Below are positions 1-8,687 of a stretch of DNA of 64,000 bases, one piece after another. The DNA is from Gammaproteobacteria bacterium (GTDB lineage Bacteria > Pseudomonadota > Gammaproteobacteria > DSM-16500), in the NCBI GenBank assembly GCA_021324305.1, contig JAJPJI010000024.1, positions 25,941 through 89,940 of the forward strand, written 5' to 3'. The notes beneath the pieces are model-generated. The model did not search any database and was not told the origin of the DNA. It saw nothing but the letters and a program-made list of their open reading frames with translations. Position numbers and translations under genes: made by a program. Within the stretch, counting starts at the first letter, position 1. Each line of letters begins with the position of its first letter.

Positions 1-18
1 CCGGTCTGAAAAACATCA

Positions 19-58
19 GGCAGCCTTCAAGATAGAATAAAAAATCTGAAGAGCTGCC
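19..58. other. Imperfect stem-loop at window start
   Basis: GGCAGC at 19-24 pairs with GCTGCC at 53-58, and the inner segments TTCA-GAT and ATC-GAA extend the stem imperfectly around an A-rich loop. It may be the terminator of a gene lying before the window, or part of the 5' region of the next gene. No clear T-run follows on either strand. Confidence 0.3.
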
Positions 59-109
59 GGATATTAATCACCACTGCCTCAGATATCATTTACTTTTAAA
101 GAGCCAAGC

Positions 110-1138
110 ATGGCAAATAATCGAAAAATTTCACGGCTTGATGATTTGGCGTTCCGGGCATTATTACGAAATAGTGCATTCAGTATCTCTTCGGAAGCAC
201 AGCAGCTGGTTTATATGCGATATTTGCATAAGCTTGATATTCCGGTATTTCTGCAAGTTATTGCCGATGCCAATCCAGCAGAAGTACAAAAACGTCTGAA
301 CGATTGCCCAGAATTGGCTGTGGCGGTGATTGGAACAGTCACGACTGTCTCCGGGTATACGTATGAGAACGTGACTGCGGTTCAATTGGCATATCTGATG
401 GATGATGATGAGTTAATGACAGATGTGCTCCTCCCTGCCATCAAAAGACTCCCGCTTGATATGGTCAGGCAGGCTGAAGAACAATTAACTGAAAAGATGA
501 AAGAAGTGGAAATACAGCAGACTCAATTCAATCCTTATGATTTTGCCGGACTCGTCAAGGCAATTGCATTGGATGAGACGCTCAGGCACTCGGGGCAGCC
601 AAATAATGCAACGCAAAACGCATTTGCTCACTTGATAGAAGATTTCAAGCCAGGCAATATCGCGCAAGGAAAATCCAGGATCAAGGAACAGTTACGCGAA
701 GTCTATCGTGTTTGCAATGATAATTGGGATTTATGGAGTGTTAATCAGTTGCGCTGGTACCTGATCAATATAGTTGGCCATTTGCAAACGTTGGTGGAAA
801 AGTGTTTCGAGCAAGAATGCAGTCAGGGATTAAGTGAAACCGCCAATCATAAGGTGCCAAACGCGCGCGGAGTGAAAATAAATAACCGGATCAACGATAC
901 TGAATTAAACTATCGCGGGAATGCAGATGGATCACTTGTTCCTGGTCGCGATTATTATATCGAAATTATTTATGGCGGAGGCGATACCGCAGTCACAAGT
1001 GGTACTGCGAGGCACCGGTCTCTGGAGTGCTTGAATACCCATATCAATAACAAGAATCGGCAATGGGAAAAAATACGCAATGAACTGACGACGCTATCGA
1101 AAGCTCCGGTTGTGTTGCCAGCGCCAGTCAGGCCATAA
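110..1138 (+). CDS. Hypothetical protein (342 aa), possible host-interaction protein
   Basis: I do not recognise a family with certainty. The protein is soluble, with no signal peptide or membrane segment. It is helical in the first ~140 residues, and residues about 80-115 (YENVTAVQLAYLMDDDELM) resemble a single degenerate ankyrin-type unit of the kind found in Legionella and Coxiella proteins; that resemblance is by eye only. The C-terminal third has a basic, Asn-rich stretch and a short strand-rich segment (RDYYIEIIYGGGD) ending in a proline-rich tail. The start at 110 follows only a weak AAGAG purine run. It stands alone: the next intact gene on this strand begins 630 bases downstream, beyond a decayed phosphatase. 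The ORF is long and uninterrupted, so it is very likely real; the function is unknown. Confidence 0.75.
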   Translation: MANNRKISRLDDLAFRALLRNSAFSISSEAQQLVYMRYLHKLDIPVFLQVIADANPAEVQKRLNDCPELAVAVIGTVTTVSGYTYENVTAVQLAYLMDDDELMTDVLLPAIKRLPLDMVRQAEEQLTEKMKEVEIQQTQFNPYDFAGLVKAIALDETLRHSGQPNNATQNAFAHLIEDFKPGNIAQGKSRIKEQLREVYRVCNDNWDLWSVNQLRWYLINIVGHLQTLVEKCFEQECSQGLSETANHKVPNARGVKINNRINDTELNYRGNADGSLVPGRDYYIEIIYGGGDTAVTSGTARHRSLECLNTHINNKNRQWEKIRNELTTLSKAPVVLPAPVRP

Positions 1139-1201
1139 CCAGACAATGGTTATCGTTTTTTTGAAGTGAATACGAAGATATACTCATATGCCGCTCAATC
1201 A

Positions 1202-1515
1202 TTATTCAGCAAATGCCTCTTTAAATATCTTTAATAATCCGGAAGCGCCATTCACAACGATAGTTGGATTGGATTGAAGCAGCTTCTCTCGCAACAAAGG
1301 ACTTTCTCTGCCTAGAAATCCTGCGATTGGCATGTTGGCAGCTTTCGCTGCCTTGATACCAAGAATATGATCCTCAATGACGAGGCAATCAGATGGGTTT
1401 ATATGGAAATGTCTTGCAGGATTCCATGCCAGACAATATCACTATCGATCAGTACGCCGTCATTATCAAAAATTATCAATGATGGTTTTGTTTTCAATAG
1501 GTGATGTTGAGTCAT
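1202..1515 (-). pseudogene. Decayed HAD-family hydrolase with internal deletion and frameshift
   Basis: Reading leftwards from an ATG at 1515, the sequence encodes MTQHHLLKTK followed by PSLIIFDNDGVLIDSD, which is HAD motif I (DxDG). About 25 codons in, the frame is lost. Another frame then resumes with PARHFHINPSDCLVIEDH and continues through GIKAAKAANMP to a stop at 1202; this is the conserved HAD motif IV region of beta-phosphoglucomutase-like phosphatases. The cap domain and motifs II-III, normally more than 100 residues, are missing. The junction lies near 1405-1420. A GGAG sequence lies just before the ATG. This is a remnant of a beta-phosphoglucomutase/GPH-type phosphatase that lost its middle and can no longer be active. 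Confidence 0.8.
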
Positions 1516-1561
1516 CACTGCTGCTCCATAAGAAATTTTCAGATGACATATGCTCTAGCTT

Positions 1562-1738
1562 TTACCAGGATACATCCAGTTCCGGCAAGTCAATCAAATC
1601 ATTTCTGACATAAACCAGTGTGTCAGTGACTTCTCCGTTAACTGGTTTGATCCGGTTTGCCTTCATAGTTGATTCCAGTCTGTATCCCAGGTGTTCCGGA
1701 ATCCAGTCATTCTTTGTTAATCGCCGCAAATAATTCAT
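1562..1738 (-). CDS. Small hypothetical protein (58 aa)
   Basis: This is a short ORF beginning MNYLRRLTKNDWIPEHLGYR and ending LIDLPELDVSW. It has a balanced composition and no membrane segment. It lies directly upstream of, and on the same strand as, the decayed HAD gene, so it may be the remnant of another gene of that operon or an independent small gene. There is no good ribosome-binding site before the ATG at 1738. I do not recognise it. It could be spurious, although its composition looks protein-like. Confidence 0.35.
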   Translation of the reverse strand: MNYLRRLTKNDWIPEHLGYRLESTMKANRIKPVNGEVTDTLVYVRNDLIDLPELDVSW

Positions 1739-1765
1739 TGTTAGCCGACTGTTTTGCGTTACAAT
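1738..1765 (+). promoter_or_regulatory. Candidate promoter of MFS gene (leaderless arrangement)
   Basis: TTGTTA at 1738-1743 (-35) and TACAAT at 1760-1765 (-10) are separated by 16 bases. The ATG of the MFS gene is at 1772, where transcription would be expected to start, and there is no Shine-Dalgarno sequence. This suggests a leaderless mRNA; it is inferred from sequence only. Confidence 0.4.
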
Positions 1766-1771
1766 AGCTTC

Positions 1772-3010
1772 ATGCCTCAACAACATCAAAGCAAAAATAA
1801 ATTCCTGCCCTGGTTTGGCTGGTTTATTGCATGTTCGGCGGGTCTCTACCAGTTTTTATTGCAGACGTCGTCCAGTGTCATGATCTCGGATCTGGAAAAA
1901 TCTTTTTCACTGGATTCGTTCGGTGTCAGTTTGCTGTCATCCAGTTTTTTTTATACTTATCTGATTTGCCAGATCCCCGCTGGAATTTTGATAGACCGCT
2001 TCAAGCCCAGGCGCACGATATTCATCTGCCAATTCCTGCTCTCACTATTCTGCTTCATGTTTGCTGTTTCCACGCATGTATGGATGGCGGGTGCCAGCCG
2101 TATTTTAATGGGTATTGTCTGTGCGCCAACGTTTATTATCGCGTTTTACCTGATTGCGCGAACCTTGCCAGAAAAATTTTTCGCCCTGGTTGCTGGTTTT
2201 ACAGAAACAATGGCCATGTTGGGGGGCGTTGCTGGCGAAGCGCTGCTCGCGCGTAGCGTAGCCATGTATGGGTGGCGGTCTACTGTCATGATATTGGCGG
2301 GCGTAGCGCTTGCCATGTCGGTGCTGGCATGGCTCACGATCCGTGATGATGTCAGCAATGACGCATTGATATCGCGCACGGATGGTCAGCAGGCCAATGT
2401 GCTGCGTGATCTCGCCGCCATGCTGAGTATGCCGCAGGCCTGGATCAATGGCTTGTTTTGCGGATTGCTATTTGGCTTGATTTCATCGTTTGGCGCATTC
2501 TGGTGTATTCCGTTTTTAGTACAGCTGTTCGCTATTTCAGTTGGCCAGGCAGCCGATATGAGTTCAATGATATTTATCGGAGCTGCATGCGGAACGCCGA
2601 CAATAGGATGGTTGTCTGATCGACTGGGTACACGCCGGATTTTGATGATGCTTTGTACCATCCTGGCGTTGATAACTTTTATCCTGATTGTATTTGTCCC
2701 TAATATACCGAAAAACTGGATGTTTGCATTTATTTTCCTGCTGGGATTTTTTTCCGCGGTCTATTTGCTGCCATTTGCGGTCATTCGCGATATTACACCT
2801 GCGCACATGCGGGGAACGGCCATGGGTTTTATTAACATGATGTGTATTCTGATTGGTTCGCCTGTTTTGCTGCCATTGATAGGTTGGCTGCTTCACTCGC
2901 ATGCCGTCATTAGTTCGCAGGCTTATCAGCATGCTTTACTCGTGATTCCCGCCTGTCTGCTTACCGCATTTGGATTGGCATTTTTTGTGAAAGAGGAAGC
3001 CAGTAAGTAG
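1772..3010 (+). CDS. MFS transporter
   Basis: This is an integral inner-membrane transporter of the major facilitator superfamily, 412 aa from the ATG at 1772 (an in-frame TTG at 1754 is less likely). About twelve hydrophobic helices are visible, starting with WFGWFIACSAGLYQFLLQ. The loop 2-3 signature appears as GILIDRFKPRRT, and its counterpart in the second half as GWLSDRLGTRR, the usual pseudo-twofold arrangement. A charged central loop (IRDDVSNDALISRTDGQQ) joins the halves. The substrate cannot be read from sequence; similar carriers in Legionella and Coxiella are annotated only as MFS, some as metabolite or phthalate-type importers. It is convergent with corC, with 8 bases between the stops. 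A candidate promoter at 1738-1765 places the transcript start at or next to the ATG. Confidence 0.9.
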   Translation: MPQQHQSKNKFLPWFGWFIACSAGLYQFLLQTSSSVMISDLEKSFSLDSFGVSLLSSSFFYTYLICQIPAGILIDRFKPRRTIFICQFLLSLFCFMFAVSTHVWMAGASRILMGIVCAPTFIIAFYLIARTLPEKFFALVAGFTETMAMLGGVAGEALLARSVAMYGWRSTVMILAGVALAMSVLAWLTIRDDVSNDALISRTDGQQANVLRDLAAMLSMPQAWINGLFCGLLFGLISSFGAFWCIPFLVQLFAISVGQAADMSSMIFIGAACGTPTIGWLSDRLGTRRILMMLCTILALITFILIVFVPNIPKNWMFAFIFLLGFFSAVYLLPFAVIRDITPAHMRGTAMGFINMMCILIGSPVLLPLIGWLLHSHAVISSQAYQHALLVIPACLLTAFGLAFFVKEEASK

Positions 3011-3018
3011 CGCAATCT

Positions 3019-3897
3019 CTATAAATTTTCCTTCTCTTCTTTCTTTTTCTTGCTGATTTTTACTTCCAGCAGGTAGATGCGGCGATTGTCACAGTGCAAG
3101 ACCTTGAAACGGAATTGTTGCAGTTTGATGCTTTCTCCGCGTTTTGGCAGGTGGCCAAAGCGCTGCAGGACAATGCCGCCTATCGTGTCAAATTCTTCGT
3201 CACTGAAATCGGTATGAAAGTATTCATTAAATTCATCAATAGGTGTCTGCGCCTTGACGATGTAAACGTCATTCTCATGTTTCCTGATATAGACATCATC
3301 TTCACCGATGTCATATTCATCCTCGATTTCACCGACAATTTGTTCGAGTACATCCTCAATTGTGACCAATCCGGCGACATGCCCGTATTCATCCAGAACA
3401 ATGGCTAGATGGTTTCGGTTCACGCGAAATTCACGTAACAGGATATCCAGGCGTTTGCTTTGTGGTGTAAAAACGGCGGGACGTGTAATGTCAGCCAGCA
3501 TGAAAGGCTTCTCAGCCTTGTTGAAATAATATTTCAATAAATCCTTGGCGAGCATGATCCCGACAATATCGCTGGTGACAGGATCAATGACGGGAAATCT
3601 TGAATGGCCAGACTCAATGACAATAGGCAATAATTCTTCAAGTTTGCTGTATTTTTCAACCATGACCATTTGCGCTTTGGGTACCATGACTTCGCGCACC
3701 TGCATTTCCGATACCTGTAAAATACGCTCAATCATGCCAAGCATTTCTGCGCTTAGCACGTCATGTTCATGCGCGTCGCGCAATACTTCCATCAACTGGT
3801 CCCGATTGCGTGGTTCGCGTGCAAGCATTGTGGTCAGGCGCTCGATCCAGGATGGCGATTTGTTTGAATTTTTCTCTTCTTCGGATTTCTCAGTCAT
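3019..3897 (-). CDS. ybeX: CorC/YbeX CBS-domain protein
   Basis: This is a cytoplasmic CBS-pair protein of the HlyC/CorC family, linked in other bacteria to magnesium/cobalt homeostasis and ribosome maintenance. Starting at MTEKSEEEKN (3897) it has 292 aa. It shows REVMVPKAQMVMVE followed by two CBS motifs (about residues 55-180, including HSRFPVIDP and RNHLAIVLDEYGHVAGLVT). A C-terminal CorC_HlyC transporter-associated domain follows (DEEFDTIGGIVLQRFGHLPK). There is no membrane domain, as expected for YbeX rather than the larger YfjD type. The start overlaps the end of ybeY by 8 bases, indicating translational coupling; an upstream in-frame ATG at 3936 would lie deep inside ybeY. The usual downstream gene lnt is absent here. 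Confidence 0.93.
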   Translation of the reverse strand: MTEKSEEEKNSNKSPSWIERLTTMLAREPRNRDQLMEVLRDAHEHDVLSAEMLGMIERILQVSEMQVREVMVPKAQMVMVEKYSKLEELLPIVIESGHSRFPVIDPVTSDIVGIMLAKDLLKYYFNKAEKPFMLADITRPAVFTPQSKRLDILLREFRVNRNHLAIVLDEYGHVAGLVTIEDVLEQIVGEIEDEYDIGEDDVYIRKHENDVYIVKAQTPIDEFNEYFHTDFSDEEFDTIGGIVLQRFGHLPKRGESIKLQQFRFKVLHCDNRRIYLLEVKISKKKKEEKENL

Positions 3898-4369
3898 AGT
3901 TTGTAATATCTTCTCCAGATTCATACGGATTGGCAAATCCTAATGATTGCATGATTTCAATTTCAAGTGTTTCCATCAATTCAGCATCCTTGTCAGTTTC
4001 ATGATCATAACCAAGAAGATGGAAAATGCCATGCACAATCATGTGCGCCCAATGAGATTCCAGCGATTTGTGTTGTTCATGAGCCTCGCGATTCACTACC
4101 TCTGCGCAAATTACAATATCACCCAGAATGGGAATATCAATTTGAATCTCCTCAGACATGTTGAAAGGGAATGAAAGCACATTGGTCGGACCCTTTTTCC
4201 GTCTGTAGGTGGCGTTTAACGACGACATTTCGCTTTCACCGACAACTCGGATGGTAACCTCCGCAGATTCTACTTTTTTGCTCAGTGCCTGTTTTGCCCA
4301 TTTGCGTAATAGTGATTTCTTTGGGACAAGTGTTTGATCGGCAGCTAGCTGAATAATGATGGAATACAT
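3890..4369 (-). CDS. ybeY: Endoribonuclease YbeY
   Basis: This is a single-strand-specific metal-dependent endoribonuclease that takes part in 16S rRNA 3' maturation and ribosome quality control. At 159 aa it matches the family length. The zinc-binding signature HGIFHLLGYDHETD is intact (H-x3-H-x5-H), and the upstream RRKKGPTNVLSFPF motif is the typical YbeY strand region. It lies between ybeZ and ybeX in the conserved order miaB-ybeZ-ybeY-ybeX, with 125 bases to ybeZ upstream and an 8-base overlap with ybeX downstream. Confidence 0.96.
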   Translation of the reverse strand: MYSIIIQLAADQTLVPKKSLLRKWAKQALSKKVESAEVTIRVVGESEMSSLNATYRRKKGPTNVLSFPFNMSEEIQIDIPILGDIVICAEVVNREAHEQHKSLESHWAHMIVHGIFHLLGYDHETDKDAELMETLEIEIMQSLGFANPYESGEDITNYD

Positions 4370-4439
4370 AAGCGCTCTTCAATTCAAATTCAATCAATAA
4401 TTATCTAAACATATTGTACCGGCAAGCATTAAACAGAAG

Positions 4440-4463
4440 CCACCCCGGTGTGCGCCAGGGTGG
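4440..4463 (-). terminator. Stem-loop between ybeZ and ybeY
   Basis: CCACCC at 4440-4445 pairs with GGGTGG at 4458-4463. On the minus strand the stem is followed only by CTTCTGTTTAA, a poor U-tract. It could attenuate read-through from ybeZ to ybeY or protect a 3' end; it is not a strong intrinsic terminator. Confidence 0.35.
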
Positions 4464-4494
4464 AACTATTAAAAATCAGCAATCTCAAAACCCG

Positions 4495-5484
4495 CTATTT
4501 GTGGTTTGTTGGATTGTTCGCATTGTTTTTTTCATGTTGCTCATAAGCTTCGACAATGGTCTGAACGAGCGGATGGCGTACTACATCGGATACCTGGAAT
4601 TGAGTGAAACTGATGCCAGGGATATTCTTGAGAACTTCGCTTGCATGCACCAGGCCGGAATCACGGCGATTATTTAAATCAATCTGGGTAATGTCGCCAG
4701 TGATGACTGCCTTTGAATTGAAGCCGATCCGGGTCAGAAACATTTTCATTTGTTCAACCGTTGTGTTTTGACCTTCATCCAGAATGATGAACGAGTCATT
4801 CAGTGAGCGGCCGCGCATGTAGGCGAGCGGCAAGAGTTCAATAATATCGCGCTCTATCATCTGGTTTACCTTGTCAAAACCCATCATTTCATAAAGGGCG
4901 TCATAAAGCGGCCTCAGGTACGGATGTACTTTTTGCGCGATGTCGCCCGGCAGAAAGCCCAGCTTTTCGCCGGCTTCCACAATTGGTCTTACCAGTATTA
5001 ACCGGCTGACACGCTCTGTTTCCAGTGCCTGGACTGCGCAAGCAACAGCGAGATAGGTTTTGCCAGTACCAGCTGGTCCAATACCAAAGTTGATGTCATT
5101 TTGCATGATACTGCGAATATAATGGACCTGATTGTCGCCTCTCGCAGTGATCACGCCTTTTCTGATGCGAATTTCCATTTGTTCTTCCTGGGAAACATTG
5201 GGGGAACGTTTGCCTACTGCCTGCAAATACAAATGTATTTCCTTGGGTTCGAGTGTGCGCACTTTTTCAGTCTCCTGGTAGAGGTTGTTAAGAGTGACAC
5301 ATGCTTGTTGAACAGCGTTACGATCACCAGTGACAGAGAATGTATGGCCGCGCTGCTTGATCATCACGCCCAAGCGATTCTCGATCAGTTTAAGGTGTTC
5401 GTTGAGTTTTCCGCAGAGATTAAACAACCGGTGGTTGTCTTCAGGTGCCAGGGTCAATATTTCGGAGTAGAGGAGAGTATTCAA
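4495..5484 (-). CDS. ybeZ: PhoH-like ATPase YbeZ
   Basis: This is a cytoplasmic P-loop NTPase of the PhoH family that works with YbeY in RNA metabolism. At 329 aa it has the usual length. The Walker A motif GPAGTGKT lies near residue 137, and the Walker B/DEGQN segment (FIILDEGQNTT) follows, as does the ITGDITQIDL motif typical of PhoH. The N-terminal ~100 residues form the expected KH-like/PhoH-L extension. It sits downstream of miaB on the same strand. A TATAAT-like -10 lies at 5522-5527 (minus strand), so it may have its own promoter in the 151-base gap. Confidence 0.95.
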   Translation of the reverse strand: MNTLLYSEILTLAPEDNHRLFNLCGKLNEHLKLIENRLGVMIKQRGHTFSVTGDRNAVQQACVTLNNLYQETEKVRTLEPKEIHLYLQAVGKRSPNVSQEEQMEIRIRKGVITARGDNQVHYIRSIMQNDINFGIGPAGTGKTYLAVACAVQALETERVSRLILVRPIVEAGEKLGFLPGDIAQKVHPYLRPLYDALYEMMGFDKVNQMIERDIIELLPLAYMRGRSLNDSFIILDEGQNTTVEQMKMFLTRIGFNSKAVITGDITQIDLNNRRDSGLVHASEVLKNIPGISFTQFQVSDVVRHPLVQTIVEAYEQHEKNNANNPTNHK

Positions 5485-5635
5485 CTTTACTTAAGGTCCT
5501 CATGGTTATTCTGTTACCTTAATTATAGTCCATATTACCCGGTCTGTTGCCAGCAAAATTTTTATTATTTTTACCATAAGGTTGGTGACAGGTCTTCCGT
5601 ATGCTTCAAAAGAGGGTGATTTATGTCCTTCGGGG

Positions 5636-6955
5636 TTAAGCTATAACCCCGCGAAGAGAATTAGGCAGAGCCTCGTTGATTTTGACAGGAACCAGTTTGC
5701 CTATCAGATCCGGATTGCCTGGAAAATTCACCACCCGGTTATTTTCAGTCCGTCCGGACATTTGTTCATGATTTTTAACTCCGTGGCCCGTAACCAGGAC
5801 ATTTTGGATGGTTCCTACCATGCTTTCACTGATGCGGCGGGTATTTTGCAGTATCCGGTCCTGCAAAATGGCCAGGCGCTGTTTTTTAACTGCAAGCGGA
5901 ACGTCATCAGGCAATTGTGCTGCCGGTGTCCCGGGTCTTGCGCTATAGATGAAACTGAATGAATTATCAAAGCCGATCTCATGGATAAGATTCATGGTGG
6001 CTTCAAAGTCTTCATCTGTTTCACCCGGGAAACCAACAATAAAGTCTGAAGAAATACTGATATCAGGTCTGACCTTGCGCAGACGGCGAATCTTGGCCTT
6101 GTATTCCAGCGCCGTGTAGCCGCGTTTCATTGCGGCGAGTATGCGGTCAGAGCCACTTTGTACCGGCAGGTGTAAATGATTGGCGAGCTGCGGCACATTG
6201 GCATAGGCCTGGATCAGACGGTTGGAAAAAGCGAGCGGATGGGACGTGGTAAAGCGGATTCGTTCCATACCGTCGATGGCAGCCATGTATTCAATGAGCG
6301 CCGCAAGATCGGCGATTCCGCCTTCATGGGTTGGTCCGCGGTAGTCATTGACATTCTGGCCAAGAAGATTGATTTCCCTGACGCCTTGTGCAGCCAGGCT
6401 CATGATTTCAGCCAGCACATCATCCAGCGGACGGCTGATTTCTTCGCCCCGTGTATAGGGGACGACGCAAAAACTGCAGTATTTGCTGCACCCTTCCATG
6501 ATGGTTACGAATGCGGTTGGACCCTCGGCGCGAGATTCAGGCAAACGATCAAATTTTTCGATTTCGGGGAAACTGATATCCACTACGGCTTTTTGCCTGG
6601 CTTTTCGTTCCTTAAGCATTTCTCCAAGCCTGTGTATGGTCTGCGGGCCGAAAACCAGATCCACGAAGGGCGCGCGCTGTAATATCGCATTGCCTTCCTG
6701 GCTGGCTACGCAGCCTCCGACTCCAATAATCAGGTCAGGTTTTTTGTTCTTTAATGCTCGCCACCGACCCAATTCGGAAAAAACTTTCTCCTGTGCTTTT
6801 TCACGCACCGAGCAAGTGTTTAGCAAGAGGACATCGGCTTCTTCGGGGTTATCTGTTTTTACCAGCTGATGTGATGCCATAAGCACTTCCGCCATTTTAC
6901 TGGAGTCGTACTCATTCATTTGACAGCCATGGGTCTGGATGTAAAGCTTATTCAC
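5636..6955 (-). CDS. miaB: tRNA-2-methylthio-N6-dimethylallyladenosine synthase MiaB
   Basis: This is a radical-SAM methylthiotransferase that converts i6A37 to ms2i6A37 in tRNAs reading UNN codons. The 439-aa protein has all three parts. The N-terminal UPF0004 domain carries [10 protein letters not shown] and NTCSVREKA cysteines for the auxiliary cluster. The radical-SAM motif is [16 protein letters not shown] (CxxxCxxC). A C-terminal TRAM domain covers about residues 375-437. It is the first gene of the miaB-ybeZ-ybeY-ybeX block and is divergent from the ferredoxin gene at 7057. Confidence 0.97.
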   Translation of the reverse strand: MNKLYIQTHGCQMNEYDSSKMAEVLMASHQLVKTDNPEEADVLLLNTCSVREKAQEKVFSELGRWRALKNKKPDLIIGVGGCVASQEGNAILQRAPFVDLVFGPQTIHRLGEMLKERKARQKAVVDISFPEIEKFDRLPESRAEGPTAFVTIMEGCSKYCSFCVVPYTRGEEISRPLDDVLAEIMSLAAQGVREINLLGQNVNDYRGPTHEGGIADLAALIEYMAAIDGMERIRFTTSHPLAFSNRLIQAYANVPQLANHLHLPVQSGSDRILAAMKRGYTALEYKAKIRRLRKVRPDISISSDFIVGFPGETDEDFEATMNLIHEIGFDNSFSFIYSARPGTPAAQLPDDVPLAVKKQRLAILQDRILQNTRRISESMVGTIQNVLVTGHGVKNHEQMSGRTENNRVVNFPGNPDLIGKLVPVKINEALPNSLRGVIA

Positions 6956-7056
6956 AATTAAATTACCTGAGCATTAATCGAGCGCAAATTATGCCCGCGT
7001 GAGGTATAATAATGCAACTATCCTCAATCCCAAGTTTGCTTTCAGGTTATTGCGTC

Positions 7057-7434
7057 ATGAATGAATTATTGAAGTATAAAATCGAAAAACTGCATCTGGC
7101 TGAAATAAAACGGCATATTTTTTTATGCTGTGACCAGACCATCCCGAAATGCTGTGACAAGGCTGAAGGACTCAAGTCCTGGGAATATTTAAAGAACCGT
7201 CTGAAAGAGTTAAACCTGACTGAGCAGGGCGGAATATACCGAACGAAGGCGAACTGCCTGCGTATTTGCCAGCAGGGGCCAATCGCAGTCGTTTACCCGG
7301 ATGGGGTGTGGTATCACTCCTGCACACCTGAGGTACTGGAAAAAATTATTCAGGAGCATTTGATTGGTGGCAAGCCGGTTGCTGAATATGTGCTGTCGGC
7401 CCCGGATCGCGAACCTGTCATGGGTGAAAATTAA
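7057..7434 (+). CDS. Thioredoxin-like (2Fe-2S) ferredoxin
   Basis: This is a small cytoplasmic protein (125 aa from the ATG at 7057) of the shethna-type/thioredoxin-fold 2Fe-2S ferredoxin family. The ligand cysteines are visible in [12 protein letters not shown] and in [11 protein letters not shown], followed by the characteristic VVYPDGVWY strand. The start at 7057 fits homologues that begin close to the first strand; an in-frame ATG at 7012 lies inside the probable promoter region. The exact redox partner is unknown. The gene is followed after 12 bases by rsmE and is probably cotranscribed with it. Confidence 0.9.
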   Translation: MNELLKYKIEKLHLAEIKRHIFLCCDQTIPKCCDKAEGLKSWEYLKNRLKELNLTEQGGIYRTKANCLRICQQGPIAVVYPDGVWYHSCTPEVLEKIIQEHLIGGKPVAEYVLSAPDREPVMGEN

Positions 7435-7446
7435 AGGAAGCAATTG

Positions 7447-8181
7447 GTGTCAATTTCGCGTATCTATCAGGCAATTTCACTGGAAATCCATCAAGCTGTC
7501 AAATTGGATGAAAAGGCAAGTCATCATCTCGCACGAGTATTGCGAGCGTCGACCGGCGACAGTTTCACACTGTTTAATGGTCAGGGAGGAGAGTTTGCCG
7601 CGATCATCACCCACATTGACAAGAAATGCGTGCATGCTGAAGTGATTGCATTTGCTCCGCGTGAAGCTGAATCACCCGTCAGTATTTGCCTGGCGCAAGG
7701 AATTGCGCGCGGCGAGAAAATGGATTTTATAGTCCAGAAAGCGGTGGAATTGGGCGTGACCAATATCACTCCCCTGATGACGGAACGGTGTAACGTCAGG
7801 CTGGATCAGGAGCGTGAAGAGAAGCGTCTCCAGCATTGGCAGGCCGTGGTAGTCAGTGCCTGTGAACAATCCGGGCGTAATCGGATTCCCGTGGTGTCGG
7901 CTCCGGTTGCCTACAGCGAATGGCTGGCGGGCGTCAAGGCAGATCTGTGTTTTGTCCTGTCGCCGCACGTGGAAAACAGGCTGGATGAGTATCAGTTGGC
8001 ACCACAGGCATCTGTTGTCTTGTTGATTGGGCCAGAAGGTGGATTAAGCGAACAGGAGGTTGCTGCGGCAGTTCAGGCGGGATTTTTACCGCTGAATTTA
8101 GGCCCCAGAGTATTACGCACTGAGACAGCAGCCATTGCCGCTATCGCAGCTTTGCAAACGCGTTATGGGGATATTGCCTGA
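7447..8181 (+). CDS. rsmE: 16S rRNA (uracil(1498)-N3)-methyltransferase RsmE
   Basis: This SPOUT-class methyltransferase modifies U1498 of 16S rRNA. An N-terminal PUA-like domain (residues 1-70, HHLARVLRASTGDSFTLFNG) precedes the knotted SAM-binding domain, which ends with LLIGPEGGLSEQE and LNLGPRVLRTETA, the family's cofactor motifs. The start is TTG at 7444 or GTG at 7447. AAGGAAG at 7434-7440 is 6 bases from the GTG, a better spacing than the 3 bases to the TTG, so I prefer GTG (244 aa). A terminator follows at 8211-8235. Confidence 0.95.
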   Translation: MSISRIYQAISLEIHQAVKLDEKASHHLARVLRASTGDSFTLFNGQGGEFAAIITHIDKKCVHAEVIAFAPREAESPVSICLAQGIARGEKMDFIVQKAVELGVTNITPLMTERCNVRLDQEREEKRLQHWQAVVVSACEQSGRNRIPVVSAPVAYSEWLAGVKADLCFVLSPHVENRLDEYQLAPQASVVLLIGPEGGLSEQEVAAAVQAGFLPLNLGPRVLRTETAAIAAIAALQTRYGDIA

Positions 8182-8210
8182 GGCAGGACGCTGGCTTGTA
8201 TATGCTCCTG

Positions 8211-8235
8211 AAAGACAGGGTGCCGGTCTTTTTTT
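8211..8235 (+). terminator. Intrinsic terminator after rsmE
   Basis: AAAGAC at 8211-8216 pairs with GTCTTT at 8226-8231 around a 9-base loop and runs into TTTT. It is 30 bases after the rsmE stop and fits a Rho-independent terminator with a short stem. Confidence 0.6.
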
Positions 8236-8306
8236 GTGCAGCATCATTGACATGGCATTTCTTTGCAGTAAAATAGCCGCCTTTTTTAGAAACCTGAGGT
8301 GGTGAA

Positions 8307-8528
8307 ATGGCAGATGAAATTGATTTGGCAAACGATCTGATCGACAGCGAGGTTTCGCGCGCGTTGAGTAAAATCCGCCAAAGTGCTTCCTTGGATACGA
8401 AAGGTTCCGAGTTTTGCGTTGAGTGCGGTGAGGATATTCCAAAAGAACGACAGAAATTAGGCTTCAAGCTTTGCGTGCCATGCGCATCTGAATCTGAACG
8501 CAGGAAGTCATTATTCGCGGATTATTAA
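8307..8528 (+). CDS. DksA/TraR-type C4 zinc-finger protein
   Basis: This is a 73-aa protein of the short TraR/YbiI branch of the DksA family. The zinc finger CVECGEDIP...CVPCASESE has all four cysteines, and a helical N-terminus (DEIDLANDLIDSEVSRALSKIR) precedes it. The long coiled coil of true DksA is missing, so it may act on RNA polymerase as TraR does, or be a prophage-derived or stand-alone regulator. A GAGGTGG ribosome-binding site lies just before the ATG at 8307. It stands alone between rsmE and the QEGLA gene. Family assignment is firm; the role is inferred. Confidence 0.88.
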   Translation: MADEIDLANDLIDSEVSRALSKIRQSASLDTKGSEFCVECGEDIPKERQKLGFKLCVPCASESERRKSLFADY

Positions 8529-8646
8529 ATTCGCAGGCAGGCGCTCTGCGCGGGCAGGATGCGCAAGCCATTCTGCCTGGTACAAGAGCCTGTCGGCTGT
8601 ATGCAAATGATTTCATTACTTACAATCCCTTAGCCCGATATTGAGG

Positions 8647-8652
8647 TATAAT
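8647..8652 (+). promoter_or_regulatory. Candidate -10 box of the QEGLA gene
   Basis: A consensus TATAAT lies 36 bases before the ATG at 8688. No good -35 is found at the usual spacing (TTACAA at 8620-8625 is too far upstream), so the promoter is only partly supported. Confidence 0.35.
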
Positions 8653-8687
8653 GAAATAATATGGAGGCATAAAGGATTCGATTGTAA

